Positions 8,375-18,014 of a DNA stretch of 64,000 bases are shown piece by piece (within the stretch, counting starts at the first letter, position 1; every line of letters begins with the position of its first letter). This stretch comes from Brotaphodocola catenula (GTDB taxonomy: Bacteria > Bacillota > Clostridia > Lachnospirales > Lachnospiraceae). The DNA is taken from the NCBI GenBank assembly GCA_020686985.1, contig JAJEPU010000003.1:1-64000 (forward strand). The letters run 5' to 3'. The notes under the pieces were generated by a model. It had not been told where the DNA came from. It saw only the letters and a list, made by a program, of their open reading frames with translations, and ran no database searches. The position numbers were made by a program, and so were the translations under genes.

Positions 8375-9061
8375 TTATTGATTCTGCTCAAGGCGGTATC
8401 CGATGCTTCGCGCAGAACAGATCTGAACCGTTGAGCGGAGGAGTTTCAGTTTTCTTCGCAGGAAAGAGATGTATGCCTCGGCACTGTTTGAGGAGACATC
8501 CCCGTCGTATCCCCAGATTTTCAAAATCAGAGTCTCTTTGGAGAGATACTGCCCGATATTCTGCATCAGAAGGCGCATCATCTCAAGCTCTTTGGCGCTC
8601 AGCAGAACCTCACGCTCCCCACAGGTCAGCTTGGAGGCGGAGGGAGTCAGAGTCAAATCTCCAAATTGCAGATTCTCGGGAATCATAGTTGACGGTCTGC
8701 GAAGAATTGAGCGGAGACAGGCTAGAAGCTCCTCGTTCTCAAATGGTTTTGTGAGATAGTAGTCTGCTCCCCAGTCAAGTCCTTTGACCCGGTCAGTCAG
8801 TTCAGAGCGGGCGGTCAGCATCAGAACGGGGGTTGAGATCCCCTCCTTTCGGATCTGTTTTAGAATATCAAAACCATTCATCCCCGGGAGCATAACATCG
8901 AGAATCACGGCATCGTAAATTCCGCTTCGGATGAGTTCAAGACCATCAAGTCCATTTTCGGCAATATCAGCGTTTGAAGAGCGATCACCGCCGGGGCCAC
9001 TGATTAAGTCAGCGAGGGTCTCAGCAAGAGCATGTTCGTCTTCGACAATTAAAATGCGCAT
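8375..9061 (-). CDS. OmpR-family response regulator
   Basis: A 228-residue receiver plus winged-helix DNA-binding protein. The receiver has the acidic pair in IVEDEH, the phosphoacceptor Asp55 in VILDVMLPGMNG and the conserved Lys105 in LTKPF. The winged helix includes LSAKELEMMRLLM, WGYDGDVSSNSAEAYISFLRRKL and IGYRLE. It is the first gene of a two-gene unit with the kinase at 6813-8327, which presumably phosphorylates it. Targets are not evident. Confidence 0.93.
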   Translation of the reverse strand: MRILIVEDEHALAETLADLISGPGGDRSSNADIAENGLDGLELIRSGIYDAVILDVMLPGMNGFDILKQIRKEGISTPVLMLTARSELTDRVKGLDWGADYYLTKPFENEELLACLRSILRRPSTMIPENLQFGDLTLTPSASKLTCGEREVLLSAKELEMMRLLMQNIGQYLSKETLILKIWGYDGDVSSNSAEAYISFLRRKLKLLRSTVQICSARSIGYRLEQNQ

Positions 9062-9100
9062 GGAAATAAATCCTCTTTTCTTTTATCGTTTATTCTTCTC

Positions 9101-9320
9101 TTATCGTTTACGTGTTTCTTTTGTCCCCAACTGGAAAACCTTCTGTGGAATCTCAAATACAGCAGGGATAATACCGGGACGGAACGCCAAAGAGCAGAGA
9201 AAATCTCGCGCATTTCCGCTAAACATCAGACCAAAGCAGGCACCGGAGATTCCGGCGACAAGCCTTCCTCCTCGATCCGTCGGGAAAGCTGGTTGACTTC
9301 CGTTTTATCTGCCTTATCCG
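9101..9320 (-). pseudogene. Remnant of a ThrE-type threonine/serine exporter
   Basis: On the minus strand, directly after the MBL-fold gene stop, one frame reads TEVNQLSRRIEEEGLS. The next frame then continues VAGISGACFGLMFSGNARDFLCSL and runs to a stop at 9101-9103. Both pieces resemble the N-terminal (DUF1212) domain of ThrE-type threonine/serine exporters, where an LSRRI helix is followed some 25-30 residues later by a membrane segment ending in GG-x-x-x-DF. Here the intervening residues are missing and the frame changes near 9256. No start codon or other domain is present. The match is from memory of the family, so moderate confidence. Confidence 0.45.
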
Positions 9321-9322
9321 GT

Positions 9323-10087
9323 TTATAAGTTGTAGTCCTTTTTTTCGAGGTCCACGATACATGCGCGGTAAGGGGCACTGCACGGAAGGGCTTTCAGCCT
9401 GGAAATCACAGAAAAGTCTTCCCAGAAATGCATCGGGAAAATCCAATCTGCACCGACGATCTGCATGAACTCATCCACTCCAAGATAAAAGAGATCTTCC
9501 TGTCGACCGTCGAGAGGGATCATTGCGATATCAGGATGGAAGCCTGTGTCGCGGATTTTTTCAAGTTCCCGCTTATAATTGGCGCTCATGTTGTTGTTCC
9601 ATGCAAGTGGTTCTCCGTTCCAGCGCCAGTCATTTAAGTCACCGGCATGATAAATGACGGTCGGAGAGTGCGGATCGACGATCGCTTTTGGGTTGTCAGG
9701 ATACAGTGGATCTCGCACTTCGAGAATAAAGGCGACACCCTCATCAGTGGACTTAAATGTTGTGATGCGAAGTGAAAACAGTTTCTCATCAAGGAGTGGA
9801 AGCTCCAAAACCTCATGCGGTTTCATAAATGAGACGAGCTCTCTCACAGATTCCGGCACTTTATTCGGTCGAATGTCATGGGAGAGAATAAAACGGGTCT
9901 TTGCATGAGAAGCCGGAAGATCAAAGATCCTTGGGCTGAAATGATCAGCATGGCGGTGACTTACGAAGACAAACAGCTCTTTTTCCGGATCAAGTGCCGG
10001 AAGAGTTCCTTCCACAAAGTCAAAGAGGAAGATAGCGTGTTCACTCTCAAGCAGGTAACCGCTGTGATGAATATAGGTGATGTTCAT
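9323..10087 (-). CDS. MBL-fold metal-dependent hydrolase
   Basis: A 254-residue metallo-beta-lactamase-fold protein. It has the metal motif HRHADHF (residues about 44-50) and later candidate ligands in IYHAGDLNDWRW and FPMHFWED. It has no signal peptide. Related proteins are annotated UlaG-like or simply MBL-fold hydrolase; the substrate is not known. It follows the AraC gene on the minus strand by about 110 bases, with AAGGATTC before the ATG. A decayed exporter fragment trails it. Confidence 0.88.
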   Translation of the reverse strand: MNITYIHHSGYLLESEHAIFLFDFVEGTLPALDPEKELFVFVSHRHADHFSPRIFDLPASHAKTRFILSHDIRPNKVPESVRELVSFMKPHEVLELPLLDEKLFSLRITTFKSTDEGVAFILEVRDPLYPDNPKAIVDPHSPTVIYHAGDLNDWRWNGEPLAWNNNMSANYKRELEKIRDTGFHPDIAMIPLDGRQEDLFYLGVDEFMQIVGADWIFPMHFWEDFSVISRLKALPCSAPYRACIVDLEKKDYNL

Positions 10088-10198
10088 AAACAGAATCCTT
10101 TCAGTGGTTATAGTTCGTTGAAAATTTACATTCCGTATTCGTTTTCTAACTTTTTTAGATTCTAATTTGTAGGCTAATGCTATGATAAAACAAAATCC

Positions 10199-11122
10199 TC
10201 AAAATGACCAGACTTTTCCTCCGGAAAGGGAATGTTCTTGTACACGGTCAGGAAGTTTCTGAGCGGAAAAATCCGTGGAATTGCGTTCCCGGTGTTGTTT
10301 TCGGTAAGCCAAAGGGGCCTCTCCGATTAATTTTTTGAACGTCCGGCTGAAATAGAGGGAGTCTGGATAGCCGACGAGTGTCGCAATCTCCTGAATCTGC
10401 AAGTCGGTGACCGAGAGCAGTTCCTCTGCCTTTTCGATGCGGATCTGGTTTAAATAGCGCATCGGAGAGACGTTTGTGTTGTCCTTAAACAGGTGGGCGA
10501 GGTAATCGGGGCTGATGTTGCAAAAATCTGCCATCGAGCGGATTGTCCAGGGTTCCATGTAAGTTCGATTCAGGTGGAGAATCAGACGGTTCACGGAAAA
10601 GTTGTTGTGGGACGGACAGAGGTAGTGATTTCTCGTGCGTGCAATCAGCACGAGGATTCGCTTGAAATCACAGTTGATAAAATCTGAAAAATGCAGGTTT
10701 TTCAGCTGAAGCTCGGAAATGATCTCGTCAAAGAGATTCCTCAGTTCCGGGGATTTGCCGATCATGCCTGTCCGAATCTGGTAGTGTGCAAGCTCGGACT
10801 CAACCTCCGACCCGGTAAAATGAATCCAGTAGATTTCCGGTGTCTCCTCCGCGTAATAACAGTATCCTTGAGGTTCGCCGGGGCGGTAGAGAATCAGAGA
10901 TCCGGCCTCCATCGCCTTCCATCCGTCCGAAAACAGATAATGTCCGGTACCACGGTAAACGTAGAGAAGCTGATAATCCAATCGCCCGTCAGGCCTTCTG
11001 CGAAGGTAATCTCGGGTGAAAAAACGCTTGGAACCACAACAGTTTATGGCGATCGGAACACGGAGATCTTCCCGTCCTTTGTCCCTCTTTTCAGGATAGA
11101 GATATCCTGCGTTATCAATCAT
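10199..11122 (-). CDS. AraC-family transcriptional regulator
   Basis: A 307-residue regulator with an N-terminal cupin-like sensing domain (GTGHYLFSDG, PGEPQGYCYY, IYWIHFTGS) and a C-terminal double helix-turn-helix (MADFCNISPDYLAHLFKDNT, then IQEIATLVGYPDSLYFSRTFKKLIG). I choose ATG 11122 rather than the TTG at 11137 because GGGAGGAAG directly precedes 11122. It is divergent from the sulfatase gene, so it probably controls that gene and itself in response to a sugar or sulfated sugar. That link is inferred from position only. Confidence 0.9.
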   Translation of the reverse strand: MIDNAGYLYPEKRDKGREDLRVPIAINCCGSKRFFTRDYLRRRPDGRLDYQLLYVYRGTGHYLFSDGWKAMEAGSLILYRPGEPQGYCYYAEETPEIYWIHFTGSEVESELAHYQIRTGMIGKSPELRNLFDEIISELQLKNLHFSDFINCDFKRILVLIARTRNHYLCPSHNNFSVNRLILHLNRTYMEPWTIRSMADFCNISPDYLAHLFKDNTNVSPMRYLNQIRIEKAEELLSVTDLQIQEIATLVGYPDSLYFSRTFKKLIGEAPLAYRKQHRERNSTDFSAQKLPDRVQEHSLSGGKVWSF

Positions 11123-11309
11123 ACTTCTTCCTCCCAAAAAGCAGAATTGTCCATATAGTGAGCGTAAAAAAACATGGAGTCTGCTTTCATTTGTTCTTAT
11201 AATTATATCAAATATAAACCATTTAGATATACGAAAAAATAGAAGAAATTATACAAACATTTCAAAATTTATAGATTATATAACCAGATAGAATTAAGGA
11301 GGACACAAG

Positions 11310-12812
11310 ATGAGTGGAAAGAGACAGGTCATTCTCTTTATGACGGATACGACACGAAAGGATATGCTTGGCTGTTACGGGGACAGTCGGATGAAGACTC
11401 CAAATCTCGACCATTTGGCAGAGGGCGGAATTCGCTATGAGAATGCGTATTCCTGTCAGCCGGTCTGTGGTCCGGCGCGCGGTGCGATTTTCACCGGACT
11501 TTTCCCGCACAGCAATGGAGTGTCGACGAACAGTATGCCTCTCGGTGAGGGTGTGAAGACGATCGGTCAGCGTCTGACAGATCAAGATGTACACTGCGGT
11601 TATATCGGAAAGTGGCATCTCGACGGCGGAGATTATTTTGGATATGGAAAGTGCCCGGAGGGCTGGGACCCGGACTACTGGTATGATATGCGATGCTATC
11701 TTGAGGAACTGACGGAGGAGGAGCGTGTAAAATCGAGAAAGCGTGCGACGGCGTACAGCCCGGAGATGAGCGAGGCCTTCACCTATGCACATCGGTGTTC
11801 CGACCGTGCAATCCGTTTCCTTGAGGAGTATGGAGACGAGGATTTCTTCCTGACGGTTTCCTACGATGAGCCGCATGGACCGTCGCTGTGTCCGGCACCG
11901 TTTAACCGGATGTATGAGAACTTCTCGTTTGATGACAATGAGGGATTCCACGATGATCTTGAGGACAAACCGCTGATGCAGAAACTCTGGGCGGGAAAGA
12001 ACCTCCATGCGACATCATGGGAACTGCGGACACCGACAGAGAAGAGATCTCTGTTCTTAGGATGTAATTCGTTTGCTGATTATGAGATCGGAAGAGTCTT
12101 AAAGGTCATCGATGAGAAGATGCCGGATGCACTCGTCATCTACACCTCCGATCATGGCGATATGCTCGGTTCTCACCATCTGAACCAGAAGAATGCCGCG
12201 ATCTACCGTGAGGTTGCAAATATTCCGTTGATCATCCGCGGAGGAGAGAAGGGCAAGATTGTGGGCGCTCCGGCATCCCACATCGATCTGGCACCGACGA
12301 TCATGGATTATTTTGGTCTGAAGATCCCGAAATGCCTTGCAGGCAAGAGCATGCTTCCGCAGATTTATGACACAACAAAGAAGATCAACGATGTCGTCTT
12401 CACAGAGTTTACGCGATATGAGGTCGACCACGATGGCTTCGGCGGACTCCAGATGATGCGTGCAGCGGTGACAGAGCGCTACAAGCTGGCTCTTCATCTG
12501 ATGGACAAGGATGAGTTCTACGACACGAAGGAAGACCCGTGCGAGGTTCACAACCTGATCGATGATGAGCGCTATGCGACGATCCGCGATGAAATGCACG
12601 ATCAGATCTTGAAAGAGATGGATGAGACGAGAGATATGTATCGCGGATACCAGTGGGCAGTCAGACCGTGGAGAAACGGTTATGAGCCGACCTGGGCAAA
12701 TGGCGGATATACCCGCCAGAAAGAGGAAGAGGAGATGTACGAGCCGAGACAGCTCGACTACGACACCGGACTTCCGATGGTTTCCGCAGTCAGAAGAAAA
12801 GAACAGCATTAA
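11310..12812 (+). CDS. Type I sulfatase (Cys-type)
   Basis: Cleaves sulfate esters. The formylglycine precursor motif C-x-P-x-R is present as CGPAR with Cys53, and the metal ligands are in MTDTTRKDM and TSDHGDMLGSHH. A Cys-type site needs a maturase; in anaerobes this is a radical-SAM anSME protein, which is not in this window. No signal peptide is seen, so it should work on imported, low-mass substrates. The 500-residue length is typical. GGAGG precedes the ATG. The divergent AraC gene is the likely regulator. The ABC operon at 16450 could import the substrate, but this is inference. Confidence 0.9.
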   Translation: MSGKRQVILFMTDTTRKDMLGCYGDSRMKTPNLDHLAEGGIRYENAYSCQPVCGPARGAIFTGLFPHSNGVSTNSMPLGEGVKTIGQRLTDQDVHCGYIGKWHLDGGDYFGYGKCPEGWDPDYWYDMRCYLEELTEEERVKSRKRATAYSPEMSEAFTYAHRCSDRAIRFLEEYGDEDFFLTVSYDEPHGPSLCPAPFNRMYENFSFDDNEGFHDDLEDKPLMQKLWAGKNLHATSWELRTPTEKRSLFLGCNSFADYEIGRVLKVIDEKMPDALVIYTSDHGDMLGSHHLNQKNAAIYREVANIPLIIRGGEKGKIVGAPASHIDLAPTIMDYFGLKIPKCLAGKSMLPQIYDTTKKINDVVFTEFTRYEVDHDGFGGLQMMRAAVTERYKLALHLMDKDEFYDTKEDPCEVHNLIDDERYATIRDEMHDQILKEMDETRDMYRGYQWAVRPWRNGYEPTWANGGYTRQKEEEEMYEPRQLDYDTGLPMVSAVRRKEQH

Positions 12813-12939
12813 AAAATACGAGAAAACAGAAGAGAAACCAGATAAATAAAAAGAGACAGAACAAAAACAGAGCGAAATAAAGCAAAACAGAACAGAACAA
12901 ACACGAAGAGAAGAGTAAGAGCTGAAATCTGGAAAATAA

Positions 12940-12980
12940 AAGAGCAGGCATGCATGAGATCACGCATGCTTGCTTTTTCT
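12940..12980. terminator. Terminator shared by sulfatase and yesN, overlapping the yesN end
   Basis: AGCAGGCATGC (12943-12953) pairs with GCATGCTTGCT (12964-12974), followed by TTTTTCT on the + strand. The right arm encodes the last residues of YesN on the minus strand (SKHA and stop), so the structure doubles as coding sequence. Confidence 0.7.
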
Positions 12981-14342
12981 GTATTCAGACGGGGAAACGT
13001 CTTCAGTCTTTTTGAACGAGCGGATGAAGAAACTTGCGGAGCTGTATCCGACCGCAGTCGCAATCTCACTGATTGTCATCTTAGTTTCGATCAACAGTCG
13101 TTTTGCCTCACGAATCCGAAGATAGGTCAGGTAGTGAACGAAATTGTGTCCCGCCTTTTTCTTGAAGATCGTTGAGAAATATCCGGGCGAGAGGCAGAAG
13201 CGGTCAGCGACTGAGGAGAGACTCAAGTCCTCCTGATAGTGCTGTTCAAGGTAACGGATGATCTCGTCGTAACGGAAGTCGCTCGAGGTGTTCTGGATCA
13301 TCGTCGATGCCAGATGTGAGAACTGTCCGGAGAGCGGGGCGGACGGATCAATGCCGTAAGCTCGCTCGAGAAATGACAGCAGGTGAGTCGCATTCGCGGG
13401 GGATTCCTGATTCAGGCGCGGAAATTCGCGGGTGAGAAATTCACTGGCGAGCGAGAAACCGGCATAGTCTCCGTTGGTGTAGGCGTTTAGGCTGTTCTGG
13501 CACTGAGTACAGATCTCTGTTGCAAAGTAGGAAAGCTCCGGTGCTGTTGTCGTATTTTTGTAGAAGCGACTGCTTCCAAACAGAAACCGACAGGACGCGA
13601 GCGTTGTCATACGCTGGTGTTCGGACTGCCAGAGCGAGGTGTCGGAGAACGTCTTTCCCTCAATGATCGTGTGCGTGCTTCCGTAACGTTTTGTAAATTC
13701 CTGAACAAAGTCTGCATAGATATTCGGGTATTCCGGAGTCTCAAATAAGAACAGAAACAGCCGGTCGGCTTTGCGGTGTGGAATCAGGATCATGTGGTCG
13801 TCGGCCTCCTCAGAAAAGCGGGAGCCGGAGAGGACAGTTCCGGGCTGGTCAGCCGTGATTAAGAGCGGATGGCAGGGAATCGGAAGCGTGACTCCGGAAT
13901 CGCCTGAGCCTCCGTCGGAGAACAGCGAGGCAATGCAGAGCTTTAAGTCGCGGATCTGGCTTGCCTTTCTCTGTTCAACCTGGGAGATGACCTCCTCGAG
14001 AATTCCCTCAAGTTCGGTTCGGCGGATCGGTTTTAAGAGATAATCCTTGACATGGAGTCGAAGCGCTTCTCTCGCGTAGGAGAAATCGTCAAATCCTGTC
14101 AGGATATAGAAGAGGGTATCAGGGGCACTTGCCTGTGCATCACGGATTGCCTCAAGCCCGTTCATATACGGCATCTGGATGTCGACGAGGGCGAGATCAA
14201 AATAGTTATTTTTTAATGCCTCTGAGAGCGTGAGTCCATTCGCAGCTTCCGTGAGATCTTTGGGCTGAATACCGAGATCGAGAAGAAAGAGTCGGATGGA
14301 CTGGCGAACAAGAGATTCATCATCTGCAATTAAGATTTTCAT
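12960..14342 (-). CDS. yesN: YesN-type response regulator with AraC DNA-binding domain
   Basis: A 460-residue regulator. An N-terminal receiver (ADDES, phosphoacceptor Asp54 in LVDIQMPYMNG, Lys in LLKPI) is followed by a middle linker of about 230 residues. The C-terminal AraC-type helix-turn-helix pair includes LSLSSVADRFCLSPGYFSTIFKK and ISEIATAVGYSSASFFIRSFKK. It is the partner of the YesM kinase encoded upstream; the genes overlap by 23 bases, which suggests coupled translation. The pair lies divergent from the ABC operon at 16450 and is the likely activator of it. Confidence 0.93.
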   Translation of the reverse strand: MKILIADDESLVRQSIRLFLLDLGIQPKDLTEAANGLTLSEALKNNYFDLALVDIQMPYMNGLEAIRDAQASAPDTLFYILTGFDDFSYAREALRLHVKDYLLKPIRRTELEGILEEVISQVEQRKASQIRDLKLCIASLFSDGGSGDSGVTLPIPCHPLLITADQPGTVLSGSRFSEEADDHMILIPHRKADRLFLFLFETPEYPNIYADFVQEFTKRYGSTHTIIEGKTFSDTSLWQSEHQRMTTLASCRFLFGSSRFYKNTTTAPELSYFATEICTQCQNSLNAYTNGDYAGFSLASEFLTREFPRLNQESPANATHLLSFLERAYGIDPSAPLSGQFSHLASTMIQNTSSDFRYDEIIRYLEQHYQEDLSLSSVADRFCLSPGYFSTIFKKKAGHNFVHYLTYLRIREAKRLLIETKMTISEIATAVGYSSASFFIRSFKKTEDVSPSEYRKSKHA

Positions 14343-16095
14343 GGTTGTGCAACCTCCGGTGTTTTTTGAGTCGAATTCGGGCTATTGTTCCGTTTCCGAT
14401 GGAACTTTCAATTTCCATCGTGCTTTCCGGTGAGAAGGAGAGAAGGCGCTCTTTAACATTTCGGATTCCGATTCCGCCTTCTCCGCTTGTCTGATCGGTG
14501 CCATATTGTTTCATGTCATATCCGGTGCCGTCGTCGGAGATGGTGATGAGCAGGCTCTCCTCGTCGCCATCGATCTCCTCCGCAGTGATGTGAATCGTAC
14601 ACGGGTGGGTGCACGGCTCTACGCCATGGCGGATCGAGTTCTCCACGATCGGCTGGAGCAAGAGTTTCGGGATCTTCCAGTCTTCCTGATGGATGTTTAA
14701 GTCAAACTCGCAGTTTAAGCGGTCGTTGAAGCGAAGTTTCTGGAGCGCACAGTAATCCTGCACAAACTGGAGTTCCTGAGAGAGCAGGATGATTGACGGC
14801 GCTTTTAAGATGTAGCGGAGCATTCCCGAGAGTTCATAGAGGGAATCCTCAAGCGTTTTCTGATCTCCGATCTGATTTAACGCGATCATGTTGTTGAGCG
14901 TGTTGAACAGAAAATGGGGCTGAATCTGCGCTTGAAGTGCCTTAAATTCGCTGTCCTTCTGTTTGATTTTCAGGATGTACTCCTGACGGATTGTCTGCTC
15001 AAGTTTCTCGGATGTGTAGTTGAGCTGGTCTCCGAGATCGTCAAGTTCCGTGTGGGAGATGTAGTTGTAGCGCTTGCTGAAATTCTGATTCTGGATGCCG
15101 TCAAAGACCTGCCTCATCGCGTTGACTGCGTGAACCATCTTTCTCGAGGTCACCGAGTGGGAGAGTGTCGCCATTGCCATTCCGATCAGATAGAGAAAGA
15201 GGGTACTCAGATAGATCGTGCGGATGCGTGCGCTCAGCTCTCGTCCTGAGAGGGCGATGCAGATATTCCACGGGTAACCATTGATGGGGTAGGCGTGAAT
15301 CTGGTAGGTCTCCCCTTTCATCGAGATCGTCTGACCGTTTGAGGCGCGGGAGAGGATCGTCTGTTCCTTCTCATCGAGAGGGGCATTGGCATATACAACG
15401 CGCCCATTCTCGTCCCGGATCAGGATCGTTGCGTCAACGTGGAGGGCGAAATCGCGAAAGATTCGCTCGAACATCGAGGTGTTGACGTCGATTTTCATCA
15501 CGCAAAGCGGGTATCTCGGGTAGAGCGAGAGGATCGCGCGCGCGACGGAGACGACCGGGGTTCCGGTGGGACGGATATAAGCTGGAATATGGGGTCCGAT
15601 CGTGACGGCATTTCCATCTGCCAGGAGGGCACGGCGGTACCAATTCTCTGTCGAGTACGCAAATGGAGTCACAATCGATTTGTGATCGGGCGAGGAGACC
15701 GTGTAGTACAGGCAGTTGTGAGCGGACATGATGTAGATTCCGTCAATATCCTGACGGCTCAGACGCAGATACGTCATATTTTCGTCGAGTTCGCGCTGAA
15801 CGTCAAGTTCATTTAAACGGTTTTGCATTCCACCGCCGACAGATTTTTCTTTTAAATAGTAGTAAACCTTTTGGGTGTAGTAGGGTTGGAGCGTCAGCTG
15901 GTTCAGCTCATTCATATAGGTGCGAATGTTGCTGACCATCGAGTGTGCTGTGGAATCGAGAAGCGTCTGGACATCGCGGTTGTACATTGAGGAGTAGATC
16001 GCTGCGATGAAAGATGCGACAAGGATAAATGGGAAAAACGCACTGATTAAAAAGCTCTTTTGAAGTTGAAAAGAAAATGAGCGGTGTGTATGCAT
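14320..16095 (-). CDS. yesM: YesM-type sensor histidine kinase
   Basis: A 591-residue sensor kinase of the LytS/YesM class, which usually detects extracellular sugars together with a binding protein. A membrane helix near residues 15-37, an extracellular dCache-like domain (about 40-285, with DIDGIYIM and WYRRALL), a second helix (about 294-315), a HAMP linker, the His kinase motif QIQPHFLFNTLNN and an ATPase domain (LQPIVENSIRHGVEP, GTGYDM, GIGIRNVKERL) are seen in order. It overlaps yesN by 23 bases. No strong promoter was found in the 354-base gap upstream. Confidence 0.93.
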   Translation of the reverse strand: MHTHRSFSFQLQKSFLISAFFPFILVASFIAAIYSSMYNRDVQTLLDSTAHSMVSNIRTYMNELNQLTLQPYYTQKVYYYLKEKSVGGGMQNRLNELDVQRELDENMTYLRLSRQDIDGIYIMSAHNCLYYTVSSPDHKSIVTPFAYSTENWYRRALLADGNAVTIGPHIPAYIRPTGTPVVSVARAILSLYPRYPLCVMKIDVNTSMFERIFRDFALHVDATILIRDENGRVVYANAPLDEKEQTILSRASNGQTISMKGETYQIHAYPINGYPWNICIALSGRELSARIRTIYLSTLFLYLIGMAMATLSHSVTSRKMVHAVNAMRQVFDGIQNQNFSKRYNYISHTELDDLGDQLNYTSEKLEQTIRQEYILKIKQKDSEFKALQAQIQPHFLFNTLNNMIALNQIGDQKTLEDSLYELSGMLRYILKAPSIILLSQELQFVQDYCALQKLRFNDRLNCEFDLNIHQEDWKIPKLLLQPIVENSIRHGVEPCTHPCTIHITAEEIDGDEESLLITISDDGTGYDMKQYGTDQTSGEGGIGIRNVKERLLSFSPESTMEIESSIGNGTIARIRLKKHRRLHNHENLNCR

Positions 16096-16449
16096 AAATG
16101 ATGATTCTCCTTCAAAATATTAAATTCAAGGTATTCAATATAAATCCGTTTTAAATTTCTTTCAAATCCTTTTCAAGTTAAATGAAAATCAAGGTTTTGT
16201 TAATTTTACATCAAACCAAATCGAATTTAAGCGAATTTCAATGAAAGCATTGTTTAAAATGCTAGATTCATTATACTGTTCTTGCGTAAATTTTACAATA
16301 TTTCATAAGAAACCGGAAGAAAGTACAATGAAATCGTAAAAAATTGACACCATCAAAAGAAAAAACAATTCTATAATAGAGTCATCAGAAAACGTTGTGG
16401 CTGTTTTCCACAGTCACGATACGACATCATAATTAGGAGGAGTAAGTTT
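16096..16449 (+). promoter_or_regulatory. Divergent control region between yesM and the ABC operon
   Basis: This AT-rich gap has no gene. TTGACA (16344-16349) and TATAAT (16372-16377) precede the lipoprotein gene, but the spacer is 22 bases, far longer than 17, so activation by a regulator such as YesN would be expected. AGGAGG lies at 16436-16441. TGAAAGCATTGTTT near 16241 resembles a catabolite-response site with two mismatches, which is weak. Confidence 0.5.
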
Positions 16450-17793
16450 ATGAGAAAGAGCGTGAAAAGCTGGCTCGCAATCGGTACCGCAGCGATCGTA
16501 GCAGCAGGACTTGCAGGATGTTCCGGATCATCATCAAGTGATGCACCGGCAGCAGAGGCATCAAAGACTGAGACATCAGCCGAGGCAGAGAAGGCTGACA
16601 CTGCAGAGAGCAAGGAAGAGAGCAAGAATCTCGAGGGCGAGATCGAGATCGTAACCAATGCGAATGAACAGACTTACAATGCAGTCAATGAGATTCTTGA
16701 GCAGTTCATGCAGGAGAATCCGGGCGTCAAGATCAGCTACACCACTCAGGGCTCTGATTATGAGCAGTTGATGAAAGCCCGCATGGCTTCCAACGATCTG
16801 CCGGATATCTTCGCAACCCACGGCTGGAGCGTTGTTCGTTACAGCGAGTATCTGCGTCCGTTGAACGATCAGCCTTGGTTCTCCGAGATTGAGCCGTCCT
16901 TCTTGGAGAACGTTCAGAATGCAGACGGACAGGTCTTTGTTCTTCCGTTAAACATGGATCAGGGTGGTCTGCTTTACAACAAGAAACTGCTGACCGAGCT
17001 TGGCGTGGACATTCCGAAGACTTGGGATGAGCTCAAGGACATCTGTGAGAAGGGCAAAGAGAAAGGCTACACCGGCGTATTCATCGCAGGTAAGGACAGC
17101 AGACAGCCGGCATCCCTGCTTGATATCGCAGCTCAGACTTATCTGGAAGTAAGAAACGATCAGGATTACACTTCTCAGCTTCTTGATGGTTCCTTTGACT
17201 GGAATAACTGGACACCGCTTTCCCAGTTACTCGTAGACTTAAAGGAGTCCGGCTATCTGAATGAGGACTGCGTAACCTGTGATACCGTTGATATTGCACC
17301 GCGTATGTCCGAGAACAATGTTCTGTTTCTGATCACATCCAACATGGATCTGATCCGTCAGGCTTCCGAGCTGAACCCGGATGCTCAGTACGGCATGGCT
17401 CCGATCCCGACTGTTGATGAGTCTCAGGAGAATGTATTTGCAGGTGGTGAGCGTGAGGCTTACGGTGTTTGGAAAGATACGAAGCACGAGGAGCTCTGCT
17501 TGGAAGTTCTGAAATATTTGGCAAAGCCGGAGAACGTAAAGAAAGTTTGTGAGTCCAGTGGTAAGCGCTCCGCTCTGAAAGGCGTAGATCCGGATCTTGG
17601 TGCAGTAGCAGAGGACTACAAGAAGTATGCGGATATTAAGATCAGCCCGACCTTCGACCGTGTATATCTGCCGAGTGGAATGTGGAGTACCATGCGTACC
17701 ATCGGTTCTGCACTGATGGGCGGCGAGATGAGCGTAGAAGAGAGCGTAAAGACCATGGAGACCGACTACAATACGCTTCGCGAACAGAACTAA
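16450..17793 (+). CDS. ABC transporter sugar-binding lipoprotein
   Basis: Extracellular solute-binding protein of family 1, tethered to the membrane by a lipid on Cys24: the signal peptide has a basic start, a hydrophobic core and the lipobox LAGC, then a Ser-rich linker. The mature part reads as a typical carbohydrate-binding protein (GEIEIVTNANEQTYNAVNEI, YEQLMKARMASNDLPDIF, LPLNMDQGGLLYNKKLL, TWDELKDICEK). It is 447 residues long and codon use suggests strong expression. A stem-loop follows it, then the two permease genes. The ligand is unknown; the linked phosphodiesterase and sulfatase are the only hints. Confidence 0.92.
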   Translation: MRKSVKSWLAIGTAAIVAAGLAGCSGSSSSDAPAAEASKTETSAEAEKADTAESKEESKNLEGEIEIVTNANEQTYNAVNEILEQFMQENPGVKISYTTQGSDYEQLMKARMASNDLPDIFATHGWSVVRYSEYLRPLNDQPWFSEIEPSFLENVQNADGQVFVLPLNMDQGGLLYNKKLLTELGVDIPKTWDELKDICEKGKEKGYTGVFIAGKDSRQPASLLDIAAQTYLEVRNDQDYTSQLLDGSFDWNNWTPLSQLLVDLKESGYLNEDCVTCDTVDIAPRMSENNVLFLITSNMDLIRQASELNPDAQYGMAPIPTVDESQENVFAGGEREAYGVWKDTKHEELCLEVLKYLAKPENVKKVCESSGKRSALKGVDPDLGAVAEDYKKYADIKISPTFDRVYLPSGMWSTMRTIGSALMGGEMSVEESVKTMETDYNTLREQN

Positions 17794-17951
17794 CAAGAAA
17801 ATTAACAAAGATGAGAATGCACAGAAATTGCGCAGAATAAAAACGAAAACAGACATCTTTGCGGACGGAATGAGTGACTGAAAATAGGACTGAATAAGGG
17901 ACCAGATAAGGGATTAGATGAGAGAGACTGCATAAAAAGCAGAAATGGGCG

Positions 17952-17984
17952 GGTTCCGCTTCCAGAAACGCTGGAGACGGAACC
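17952..17984 (+). other. Intercistronic stem-loop after the binding-protein gene
   Basis: GGTTCCGCTTCCAG and CTGGAGACGGAACC form a 14-bp stem with one mismatch and loop AAACG. No T-run follows. Such structures often protect the 3-prime end of the binding-protein mRNA so that it is made in excess over the permeases; that role is inferred. Confidence 0.75.
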
Positions 17985-18014
17985 TTGTTCTCAACATGAA
18001 GGAGTGTGAAATCA

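Noticed and set aside
16241-16254. Catabolite-response-like site before the ABC operon
   Set aside because: Two mismatches to key positions; not better than chance in AT-rich DNA.
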